DNA of 8,001 nt from Rhodospira sp. (lineage in GTDB: Bacteria > Pseudomonadota > Alphaproteobacteria > Rhodospirillales > Rhodospirillaceae): assembly GCA_028277295.1 (NCBI GenBank), contig JANQGN010000266.1, forward strand, positions 1 through 8,001. Reading direction: 5' to 3'. This document shows positions 1-6,754 of this stretch, piece by piece. Position 1 is the first letter of the stretch. Every line of letters begins with the position of its first letter. Under the pieces are notes generated by a model that worked only from the letters and a program-made list of their open reading frames with translations, searched no databases and was not told the DNA's origin. Position numbers and translations under genes: made by a program.

Positions 1-25
1 GCGGCCGCCCATCTGATCAGGTGAT

Positions 26-32
26 GGAGGAG
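26..32 (+). promoter_or_regulatory. Ribosome binding site of the OmpA-family lipoprotein gene
   Basis: GGAGGAG lies 9 bases upstream of the ATG at 42. It decides the start: the in-frame GTG at 21 and ATGs at 24 and 33 lie before, inside or right next to this site. Initiating at 42 also gives a compact lipoprotein signal peptide beginning MMKK. Confidence 0.75.
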
Positions 33-41
33 ATGCCTAAA

Positions 42-854
42 ATGATGAAGAAGGTGATCATCGCGGTTGCCGCGGCTGGCCTCCTGTCCGCTTGCGCGAA
101 CAGGTGGGACGTTGACGGGGCGCGTGGCATGGAGAACATGGGTGGCCCGTTCCATGCCGCCTTGCAGAGCGAATACGCCGAACTGGCCGCCAGCGAAGCC
201 AACGAGGGCGATTGGCCGGACACCGCCTACTTTGTCGCCAAGGCGAAGGCCGCCGCCATGGGCGAGGCCCCGGCGCCCACCGCCATGGAAGAGCGCGACA
301 TCCCCGCCAAGTACGTCGATGAACTGGCCGCCGCCCGCAACGACCTGATGGGCGTGATGGGCCAGGGCGCCGCCGAGGCCAACCCGCCGGTCGCCGCCCG
401 CGCGCAGGCGATGTTCGACTGCTGGATGCAGGAAGCCGAGGAAGACCGTCAGCCGGACGACATCGAGGCCTGCATGCAGAACTTCCAGATCGCCATGAAC
501 CAGCTGGCCACCCCGGCCATGCCGACCCCGTTCATGGTCTACTTCAACCTTGACTCCTCGCAGCTGGACGCCGAGGCCATGGTGACCCTCGACGACGTCG
601 CTGGTCAGTACCAGCAGGTCGTGCCGCCGCGCGTGCTGGTGGTCGGCCACACCGACACCTCCGGCTCCTCTGACTACAACATCGTGCTGTCCGAGCGCCG
701 CGCCGAGAGCGTCGCCCGCGCGCTGGCCGCGCGTGGTATCGCCTCCGAGGTCATGCGCCTGGAGGCCTACGGTGAAGAGCGCCTGATGGTCCCGACCCCA
801 GACGGCGTGGTCGAGCGCCTGAACCGTCGCGTGGAAGTGATGTTCCAGAACTGA
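42..854 (+). CDS. OmpA-family outer-membrane lipoprotein (peptidoglycan-binding)
   Basis: The 270-residue product is probably an outer-membrane lipoprotein that anchors the envelope by binding diaminopimelate in peptidoglycan. The N-terminus MMKK plus a hydrophobic stretch ends in the lipobox LSAC, so the lipidated cysteine would be Cys18. Residues about 35-160 are Ala/Glu-rich and probably helical, with no domain I can name; Cys127 and Cys144 sit there as a possible disulfide pair. The OmpA C-terminal domain runs from about residue 164 to the end. It carries GHTDTSGSSDYN (202-213) and LSERRAESV (216-224). Asp205 and Arg220 keep the 15-residue spacing of the E. coli OmpA peptidoglycan-binding residues Asp271 and Arg286, and the NRRVEV ending is typical. 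It is longer than Pal and has no beta-barrel, so it is not a true OmpA porin. The gene is followed by hairpins and appears monocistronic within the window. Family is certain; exact orthology is not. Confidence 0.93.
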   Translation: MMKKVIIAVAAAGLLSACANRWDVDGARGMENMGGPFHAALQSEYAELAASEANEGDWPDTAYFVAKAKAAAMGEAPAPTAMEERDIPAKYVDELAAARNDLMGVMGQGAAEANPPVAARAQAMFDCWMQEAEEDRQPDDIEACMQNFQIAMNQLATPAMPTPFMVYFNLDSSQLDAEAMVTLDDVAGQYQQVVPPRVLVVGHTDTSGSSDYNIVLSERRAESVARALAARGIASEVMRLEAYGEERLMVPTPDGVVERLNRRVEVMFQN

Positions 855-879
855 TCCGGCGACCTTAGGATCTCGTGCC

Positions 880-925
880 CTGATCCGGACAAAAGATGCA
901 GTCCGCATTCTTTTGTCCGGATCGG
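880..925. terminator. Strong hairpin after the OmpA-like gene, possible terminator
   Basis: The left arm at 882-899 (GATCCGGACAAAAGATGC) pairs with 905-923 around a 5-base loop (AGTCC), with a single unpaired base in the right arm. The outer bases 880 and 925 also pair, next to a T-G wobble. It begins 25 bases after the lipoprotein stop codon, where a terminator would be expected. Neither side has a clean run of T after the stem, so it is not a textbook rho-independent terminator. It could instead be an mRNA 3'-end stabiliser or part of a repeat element. Confidence 0.5.
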
Positions 926-937
926 AAGTCTACCTAT

Positions 938-974
938 ATCAGGCTGCGATGAGTCCTGCTCGTCGCAGCCTGAT
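938..974. repeat. Second perfect hairpin, possible terminator or repeat
   Basis: ATCAGGCTGCGA (938-949) is the exact reverse complement of 963-974. The inner bases 950-953 and 959-962 also pair, including one T-G wobble, leaving a 5-base loop at 954-958, so the stem is about 16 bp. It lies 12 bases after the previous hairpin. No T-run follows, so termination is possible but not shown. Two strong hairpins in tandem would together insulate the genes on either side. Confidence 0.55.
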
Positions 975-981
975 GTGATTC

Positions 982-1023
982 TAGAGCATATTGCGCGATG
1001 CCTGAATCGCCCAACATGCTCTA
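982..1023. repeat. Nested palindrome with TAGAGCAT / ATGCTCTA ends
   Basis: The ends TAGAGCAT (982-989) and ATGCTCTA (1016-1023) are perfect 8-base inverted repeats. Inside them GCGAT (995-999) and ATCGC (1006-1010) form a second, inner stem. From memory, TAGAGCAT...ATGCTCTAA ends are a recurring theme of intergenic palindromic repeats in alphaproteobacterial genomes, so this looks like a copy or relic of such a family. Copy number cannot be judged from one window. Confidence 0.55.
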
Positions 1024-1024
1024 A

Positions 1025-1047
1025 CAATTTGCTTTTCAAGCAAATTG
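1025..1047. repeat. AT-rich 10-bp hairpin
   Basis: CAATTTGCTT (1025-1034) is the exact reverse complement of AAGCAAATTG (1038-1047), leaving only a 3-base loop (TTC). It directly abuts the nested palindrome at 982-1023 and is conspicuously AT-rich for this genome. It is best read as another module of the same repeat element. Confidence 0.55.
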
Positions 1048-1065
1048 TCCCCAAAAGATCTTCCA

Positions 1066-1088
1066 GGGCGATCTGTGCCAGATCGCTC
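1066..1088. repeat. Short hairpin within the repeat mosaic
   Basis: GCGATCT (1068-1074) pairs exactly with AGATCGC (1080-1086) around the loop GTGCC. Positions 1066-1067 extend the stem with one G-C pair and one G-T wobble. It follows the AT-rich hairpin at 1025-1047 by about 20 bases and belongs to the same palindrome cluster. Confidence 0.45.
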
Positions 1089-1108
1089 GGGATTTGCTCT
1101 AAGTGTCT

Positions 1109-1195
1109 GTCCGGAAAGCCTTGCAAAACACCCCATACGGCATGCGATTCGGGCACCGGCACACACTATATTGCGGTTCCCCAGACTTTCCGGAC
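1109..1195. repeat. Inverted repeat pair GTCCGGAAAG / CTTTCCGGAC
   Basis: GTCCGGAAAG (1109-1118) and CTTTCCGGAC (1186-1195) are exact 10-base inverted repeats with 67 bases between them. Each has a GCTCTAA copy nearby (1096-1102 and 1198-1204). The GTCCGG core is shared with the hairpin arms at 885-890 and 915-920. The spacing would suit the ends of a small non-coding mobile element or a long stem-loop. No transposase lies between them. Confidence 0.45.
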
Positions 1196-1334
1196 GGGCT
1201 CTAACCCCCCATGTGTTTCATGGTCATGGCGGCCGTGGATCAGGGTCGGCGACGGCGCGAATCTTTGCCACAATCGCTGCATAATGTAAGGCCGCCCTCA
1301 ACGAATGGCACGCGGCGAAAACGGGGGGCGAACC

Positions 1335-1341
1335 AGGGGGA
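1335..1341 (+). promoter_or_regulatory. Ribosome binding site of the macroglobulin gene
   Basis: AGGGGGA lies 6 bases upstream of the ATG at 1348. This supports the longer N-terminus over the internal ATG at 1453, which I do not see preceded by a comparable purine-rich site. Confidence 0.6.
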
Positions 1342-1347
1342 CGCGCC

Positions 1348-4300
1348 ATGCGTGAACAGCCAGCTCGACTCGCTACGTTTTCCGGTGCCGTCCCGCGCCG
1401 CTCGTTGCCTTATCCCCGGCGCCTTGCCCGCGCTTGTGGGGCCGCCGCGACAATGATCCCGATGGTGATCCTGCTGGCCGTGCTGATGGTGGGGCTTGGC
1501 GCGGGCGCCCCTGCACGCGCGCATGACCTTCCCGCGTCCCAGTCGCCGTTGGTCACCCACCTGGAGACCATCGAGGACTTACGAACCCTGTCCGCCGAGG
1601 CCCGGGTGTTCGCCCGCGACCTGCGCGACCGGACCGAGGGGGACGAGGGGTGGGAGGCCCGCGACGCCGCCCTGACCCGTGCCCGCGCGGCCGCCGACGC
1701 CGAGGACCGATGGGGGGCCATCGCCGCGCTTGAGGATTACATGGACGCCGGCGGTGATGACGACTCGGACCGCTGGCGCTGGCTTGCGCGCCTCTCCCTG
1801 GGCGCCGACATCTCCGACCGACGCGGGCTCATGGCGGCCTGGACCGCCTGGATAACGGCCGACCGGGACGACGATCGTCAGGCGGCCCTGGCTCTGCTGG
1901 CCCGGACGGCCGTCGACACCGGCCGCGCGGATCTGGCCGTGCCGGTGTTGCAGGCCGCGCTGGCCTTCGGCGACGAGGCCGACCTGCGGGACGACCTGAC
2001 CCAGGCGACCGGGGGCCAGCCCGTGCCGGTGGCCGTGCGCGGTCGCATCGAGCGGGATGTGCCCGAACTGTGCGTAACCTTCACCCACGATCCCCTCGGC
2101 GATGGCTCGGTCCGCTACGCCGATTTCGTTGCCCTGACCCCGGCCGAGGAGGTGATCGCCCGACCCGACGGCGACGCCCTGTGCCTGTCCGGCTTCCGTC
2201 ACGGCCTGGATCTGGCCGTGACCCTGCGCGAGGGGCTGCCGCTGACCGGTGGTGCCCGGCTTGCCGACACCGTCTCCTGGTCCGTGGATATCCCCAACCG
2301 CGAGGCGCGTATTGCCTTCGCCGGCGAGGGGCACGTGCTGCCGGCGCGGGGGAGCCAGGGACTGCCGCTTCAGGTGGTCAATGTCGAGCGCATCGCCCTG
2401 GAGGTTTACCGCGTGCCGTTCCGGGGCCTGGCCGAGGCGTTGCGCGAGAACACCCTGTTCGAGCACCTGCGCGGCTGGGAGCTGTATCACCTGCGCGAGG
2501 AGGCGGGCGTCCTCGTCTGGTCCGGCGAGATGGACACCCCCTTCGTGCCCAACCAGCAGCAGGGCGCCGCCGTGCCCTTCGCCGCGGCGGTGCCCGATCC
2601 CGAGCCGGGCCTGTACGCCGTGGTGGCCACCATCGCCGCCCGCGAGACCGAGCACTGGCGGGACCGTCCCACGCAGTGGGTCATGGTCACCGACATCGGC
2701 TTGCAGACCTACCATGGCGACCGGGATCTGGTGGTCTCGACCCGCTCGCTCGAGACGGCCGGGCCCCTGGCCGGGGTGACCGTGGACCTGATCGCCCGCG
2801 ACAACGCCGTTCTGGGCAGCGCCGTGACCGACGCCCAGGGCCTGGCGCGGCTGCCAGCCGGCCTGTTGCGCGGCCAGGGTGGCGCCACCCCCAGCCACGT
2901 GGTGGCGCGCGGCCAGGACGGCGCCGATCACGCGGTCCTGGACCTGGGCCGGCCGGCCCTGGACCTGTCCGACCGGGGCGTGGGCGGCCGCGTGGCGCCC
3001 GGGCCACTGGATGCCTTCCTGTACCTGGAGCGCGGCATCTACCGGCCCGGTGAGACCATCCACGCCATGGCCCTGCTGCGCGACGACCGCGCCCTGGCGG
3101 TGGCCGGCGTGCCACTGACCGTGACAGTCAAGCGGCCGGACGGGGTCGAGGTGTTCCGGCGGGTGGTGACCACGGAGTCTGGCGGCGGCGCGGCGATCGA
3201 CATCCCCACCAGCGACGCCGCGCGCACCGGCGCCTGGACCATCACCGCTCATGTGGAGCCGGAGGGCCCGCCTGTGGGCGAGGTCTCGGTGCAGATCGAG
3301 GACTTCGTGCCGGCGCGCATGGAGGTGCTGTTGGACGCGCCCGGCGAGACCGTGCTGCGTCCGGGCACCGTCGTTCCGGTGGCGGTGGAGGCACGCTATC
3401 TCTATGGCGCCCCCGGCGCCGGCCTGGCCGCCGAGGCGGAGATGATCCTCACGCGCGCCGACCGCCCGTTCGGCGACGCCCACACTGACTATCACTTCGG
3501 CCTGGTAACCGAGACCTTCGACCCCCGACGCACGGACCTGACCATTGCCGACACCGACGACCAGGGCAAAACCCGGGTCGAGGCGGCCCTTGAGACCGTG
3601 CCCGACTCCTCCCAGCCGCTGCGCGCCCTGGTCCGGGTGACGGTGCTGGAGCCGGGCGGCCGGCCCACCAACCGCACCGTGTCCCTGCCGATCCGCCTGA
3701 CCGATACCCTGGTGGGGCTGGATCCACTCTTCGAGGGCGATCGGGTCACCGAGGGCGGTGAGGCCCGCTATCGGGTGCTGGCCGTGGACGAGGCGGGCCG
3801 GCCGCTGCCGGGGCGGTCGCTGCGGTTGATCCAGTACGCCGAGGACTGGGACTACCAGTGGTACAACGACGGCGACGGCTGGCGCTATCGGGCCACGGTG
3901 CGCGACCGCCGCATCCAGGCCCGCGACCTGACCACCGGCGCCGACGGGACCGTGGAGGTCGCCCTGCCGGTGGACTGGGGCCGCTATCGCCTGGAGGTGG
4001 CCGACCTGGAGAGCGGCGCCGCGTCCAGCCAGCGCTTCACCGCCGGCTGGCGGGTCGCGGCGCCCGGGTCGGAGGACACACCGGACACCCTGCGCCTGAC
4101 CAGCGAACGGGACACCTATCGGGTGGGCGAGCGGGCCCGCGTGGCCCTCGATCCGCCCTTCGCCGGCGAGGCCCTGGTCACCATCGCCGCCCAGGACGTG
4201 CTGTACACCACCACCATCTCGGTGCCCGAGGCGGGCGCCGACGTGTGGCTGCCGGTAACCGAGGACTGGGGGCCGGGCGTCTATGTGCTGGCCACCCTGT

Positions 4301-6735
4301 TCCGTCCGGGCACGGACACGGCGCGTGGCCCGGGCCGGGCCGTCGGCGCCCATTGGCTGGCCGTGGACATGGCCGAGCGCACCCTTGATGTCACGCTGGA
4401 GACGCCGGAGACCATCCGCCCGCGCGGGCCGCTGACCATCCCGCTGTCCGTGGCCAACGCCGGCCCCGACACGCGTGTGACGGTGGCCGTGGTGGACGAG
4501 GGGATCCTTCAGCTGACGGGCTTCGCCACGCCGAAGCCGGATCGGGTGTTCCTGGGCAAGCGCCGGTTGGGCGTGGAGATGCGGGATGCCTATGGCGCGC
4601 TCATCGATGGCCGGGATGCCACGCCGGGCCGGCTGCGCGGCGGTGGTGACGCCGCCGGCCGTCATGCCCCGGGCCTGCCCGACAAGACCGTCAAGCCGCT
4701 ATCGTTCTTCTCCGGCCCCATCGCCCTCGACGAGGACGGCCGCGCCACGGTGACCGTTGACCTCCCGGCCTTCAACGGCCGGGTCCGTGTCATGGCCGCC
4801 GCCTATGACGCCCGGGGGGTGGGCCACGGCGAGGCCGAGGTCACCATCCGCGACCGCATGGTGACCCTGGTGACCCTGCCGCGCTTCCTGGCCCCCGAGG
4901 ATCGCGCCGCCGTGCATGTCACCCTGGACAACCTGGAGGGACCGGCCGGCGACTGGATCGTGGCGCTGGAGGGCCGGGGTGGGGTGACCATCGCCTCCAA
5001 CGCGCGGGCGACCCTGCCCATCGAGGCCGGGGGGCGCGCCACCCATGTCACCACCCTGAAGGGCGGACGCATCGGCGGCGGCGGGCTCACCCTGACCGTC
5101 ACGGCACCCGATGGCGAGAGTCTGAGCCAGGACTGGGGCCTGTCGGTGCGCCCGGCCGTCCCCCGCGAGACCCGTGCCGTGGCCAGCCGCCTGGCACCCG
5201 GGCAGAGCGTCACCCTGGAGGCCGACCAGGTCAGCGGCTTCGCGCCCGAGACCGCCAGCCTGTCGGTGAGCCTGTCCTCCCTCCCCAACCTCGGGGTGTC
5301 GGGCTTGCTCCGCGACCTGGATCGCTACCCCTACGGCTGTGTCGAGCAGACCGTTAGCCGTGCCCTGCCGCTGCTGGTCCTGTCGGACGTGGCCGCCGCC
5401 GCCGGCCTGGCCGACGCGGAGGATCCGGACTGGCTGGCCAGACGCGTGGACGGCGCCATTGCCCACGTGGTGGGTATGCAGCGCGCCGATGGCGGGTTCA
5501 GCCTGTGGGGCGGGGGCGAGCGGGCCGAGTGGTTGTCGGCCTATGCCACCGAGTTCCTGCTGCGGGCCGACGAGACCGGTCACCGGGTGCCCGCCTTCGC
5601 GCTGGAGCGGGCGCTTCGGTTCCTGGAAGACGCCGTGGTCGGGCTGGACTACCCGGAGGATGCCCTGCCGGCGCGCGCCTATGCGCTCTACGTGCTGGCC
5701 CGGGCCGGGGCGGTCGACCCGGGTGCCTTGCGGTACGTGCATGACGTCTACCTGAACCGCATGCCGGCGCCGCTGGCCCGCGCCCATCTGGGGGCCGCCC
5801 TGGCCATGATCGGCGACACCAACCGCGCCGCCTCGGCCTTCGACGCCGCGCTGTCGCCCATGCTGCATCTGTCGGGGCTGACCGATCCGGAGGCGCGCGA
5901 TCGCCGGCCCCAGGATCCCTATGGCTCGGCCCTGCGCGACGCGGCGGCCACGGTGGCGTTGATGGTCGAGGCAAACGAGGGCGATGCGCTGGGGGCGGCC
6001 GAGGCCCTGGCCGAGGCCCGCCTCGGCCGGCGCCATCTCAGCACCCAGGAGCAGGCCCGCCTGCTGCTCGCCGCCCATGCCCTGCAGGAGCGCCAGGGGC
6101 CGCTGTCGGTGTCTGTGACCGGCACGCCGTCGTACGCCCTGTCGCCGGGGACGGCCCTGCTGACCCCCGGGCTGGACGAGGTGGCCGCCGGTGTCACCAT
6201 CGCCAACACCGGCGACGCCGCCACCACTATGGTGGTGATGGGCGACGGTATCCCGGTGGAGCCGCCCCCGGCCCTGTCCAACGGCCTGGCGATCACCCGG
6301 TCCTTCTACGACCTGGAGGGCCGGCGGGTGGATCCGCAGCGGATCGACCAGAGCGATCTGATGGTGGCGCTGATCTCGGGCGAGGCCCTGACGCCGGCGG
6401 CGCTGGGCGAGGACCACGCCCACCACGCCCTGGTGGTGGACCTGTTGCCGGCCGGATTGGTGCTGGAGAACGCCGCCGTCGGCGAGGGGCGCTCCGTCGC
6501 CGGGCTGGACTGGCTGCCGGCGCTGACTCCCGCCGAGCACACCGAAATCCGGGACGACCGGTTTGTGGCCTCGGTGTCGCTGACCCGCAAGCGGCCGGGG
6601 TTCACCATCGCCTATCTGGCGCGCGCCGTGACGCCGGGCGTGTTCACCCTGCCGGGCGTGTTCGTGGAATCCATGTACCGGCCGGACCTGCGCGCCCGTG
6701 CCCGCGCCGACCAGATGATCATCGCCCCGCGCTGA
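1348..6735 (+). CDS. Exported thioester-containing alpha-2-macroglobulin (YfhM-like)
   Basis: This 1795-residue protein is a bacterial alpha-2-macroglobulin, a large periplasmic trap that binds attacking proteases through an internal thioester. An Arg-rich N-region precedes a hydrophobic segment (about 36-52) and a likely signal peptidase I site after Ala-Arg-Ala (56-58). No lipobox is seen. Residues about 60-215 look helical. The macroglobulin fold then follows, with YRPGE of the A2M_N domain at 565-569, VDEGILQLTG at 1049-1058 and the A2M domain from about 1120 (FFSGPIALDEDG). The thioester domain begins YPYGCVEQT, with Cys1331 and Gln1334 as the thioester pair, and has the DGGFSLW helical repeat motif. 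The C-terminal receptor-like domain ends with ARAVTPGVFTLPGVFVESMY. The mature chain has only three cysteines: 242, 279 and 1331. E. coli YfhM (about 1650 residues) is a lipoprotein usually linked to pbpC; no pbpC lies next to this gene. Start 1348 rests on the AGGGGGA site; 1453 (Met36) is the alternative. Confidence 0.95.
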   Translation: MREQPARLATFSGAVPRRSLPYPRRLARACGAAATMIPMVILLAVLMVGLGAGAPARAHDLPASQSPLVTHLETIEDLRTLSAEARVFARDLRDRTEGDEGWEARDAALTRARAAADAEDRWGAIAALEDYMDAGGDDDSDRWRWLARLSLGADISDRRGLMAAWTAWITADRDDDRQAALALLARTAVDTGRADLAVPVLQAALAFGDEADLRDDLTQATGGQPVPVAVRGRIERDVPELCVTFTHDPLGDGSVRYADFVALTPAEEVIARPDGDALCLSGFRHGLDLAVTLREGLPLTGGARLADTVSWSVDIPNREARIAFAGEGHVLPARGSQGLPLQVVNVERIALEVYRVPFRGLAEALRENTLFEHLRGWELYHLREEAGVLVWSGEMDTPFVPNQQQGAAVPFAAAVPDPEPGLYAVVATIAARETEHWRDRPTQWVMVTDIGLQTYHGDRDLVVSTRSLETAGPLAGVTVDLIARDNAVLGSAVTDAQGLARLPAGLLRGQGGATPSHVVARGQDGADHAVLDLGRPALDLSDRGVGGRVAPGPLDAFLYLERGIYRPGETIHAMALLRDDRALAVAGVPLTVTVKRPDGVEVFRRVVTTESGGGAAIDIPTSDAARTGAWTITAHVEPEGPPVGEVSVQIEDFVPARMEVLLDAPGETVLRPGTVVPVAVEARYLYGAPGAGLAAEAEMILTRADRPFGDAHTDYHFGLVTETFDPRRTDLTIADTDDQGKTRVEAALETVPDSSQPLRALVRVTVLEPGGRPTNRTVSLPIRLTDTLVGLDPLFEGDRVTEGGEARYRVLAVDEAGRPLPGRSLRLIQYAEDWDYQWYNDGDGWRYRATVRDRRIQARDLTTGADGTVEVALPVDWGRYRLEVADLESGAASSQRFTAGWRVAAPGSEDTPDTLRLTSERDTYRVGERARVALDPPFAGEALVTIAAQDVLYTTTISVPEAGADVWLPVTEDWGPGVYVLATLFRPGTDTARGPGRAVGAHWLAVDMAERTLDVTLETPETIRPRGPLTIPLSVANAGPDTRVTVAVVDEGILQLTGFATPKPDRVFLGKRRLGVEMRDAYGALIDGRDATPGRLRGGGDAAGRHAPGLPDKTVKPLSFFSGPIALDEDGRATVTVDLPAFNGRVRVMAAAYDARGVGHGEAEVTIRDRMVTLVTLPRFLAPEDRAAVHVTLDNLEGPAGDWIVALEGRGGVTIASNARATLPIEAGGRATHVTTLKGGRIGGGGLTLTVTAPDGESLSQDWGLSVRPAVPRETRAVASRLAPGQSVTLEADQVSGFAPETASLSVSLSSLPNLGVSGLLRDLDRYPYGCVEQTVSRALPLLVLSDVAAAAGLADAEDPDWLARRVDGAIAHVVGMQRADGGFSLWGGGERAEWLSAYATEFLLRADETGHRVPAFALERALRFLEDAVVGLDYPEDALPARAYALYVLARAGAVDPGALRYVHDVYLNRMPAPLARAHLGAALAMIGDTNRAASAFDAALSPMLHLSGLTDPEARDRRPQDPYGSALRDAAATVALMVEANEGDALGAAEALAEARLGRRHLSTQEQARLLLAAHALQERQGPLSVSVTGTPSYALSPGTALLTPGLDEVAAGVTIANTGDAATTMVVMGDGIPVEPPPALSNGLAITRSFYDLEGRRVDPQRIDQSDLMVALISGEALTPAALGEDHAHHALVVDLLPAGLVLENAAVGEGRSVAGLDWLPALTPAEHTEIRDDRFVASVSLTRKRPGFTIAYLARAVTPGVFTLPGVFVESMYRPDLRARARADQMIIAPR

Positions 6736-6754
6736 CGGTTTTCAGCGTCAAGAG

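Larger units (their letters stand above)
855..1347. other. Gene-free intergenic region rich in inverted repeats
   Basis: About 490 bases separate the OmpA-like gene from the macroglobulin gene. Positions 880-1204 contain a dense series of palindromes (listed separately) and are visibly richer in A/T than the flanking genes. Positions 1205-1347 hold no palindrome, gene or convincing sigma-70 promoter that I can identify, although the macroglobulin promoter probably lies there. The short open frames crossing this stretch (for example 975-1289 on + and 767-1162 on -) have unbiased codon use, no family resemblance and no ribosome binding site, so I do not call a gene. Confidence 0.7.

Noticed and set aside
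1..20. GCGGCCGC followed by the palindrome CTGATCAG at the window start
   Set aside because: Such short palindromes are expected by chance in high-GC DNA; there is no gene context to the left to give them meaning.
21..41. Upstream in-frame starts (GTG 21, ATG 24, ATG 33) for the OmpA-like gene
   Set aside because: They lie before, inside or right next to the GGAGGAG site that best serves ATG 42, and would put acidic residues ahead of the lysines of the signal peptide.
767..1162. Minus-strand open frame overlapping the OmpA-like gene end and the gap
   Set aside because: It overlaps the conserved OmpA domain and two strong hairpins, and its protein has no recognisable features.
975..1289. Plus-strand open frame in the palindrome-rich gap
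   Set aside because: It runs across the hairpins, lacks a ribosome binding site and the genome's codon bias, and resembles no family.
1265..1290. TTGCCA with CATAAT as a promoter for the macroglobulin gene
   Set aside because: The two boxes are only 9 bases apart, far below the 16-18 needed for sigma-70, and no alternative partner box is visible.
1579..4665. Very long open frame (1028 codons) on the minus strand
   Set aside because: It is antisense to the macroglobulin gene, and its protein is Gly/His/Gln/Arg-rich with no family motifs. Long antisense frames are expected opposite GC-rich genes with strong third-position bias.
4699..6540. Second long minus-strand open frame (613 codons)
   Set aside because: Same artefact: low-complexity Gly/Gln/His/Arg composition, antisense to the thioester and C-terminal domains of the macroglobulin.
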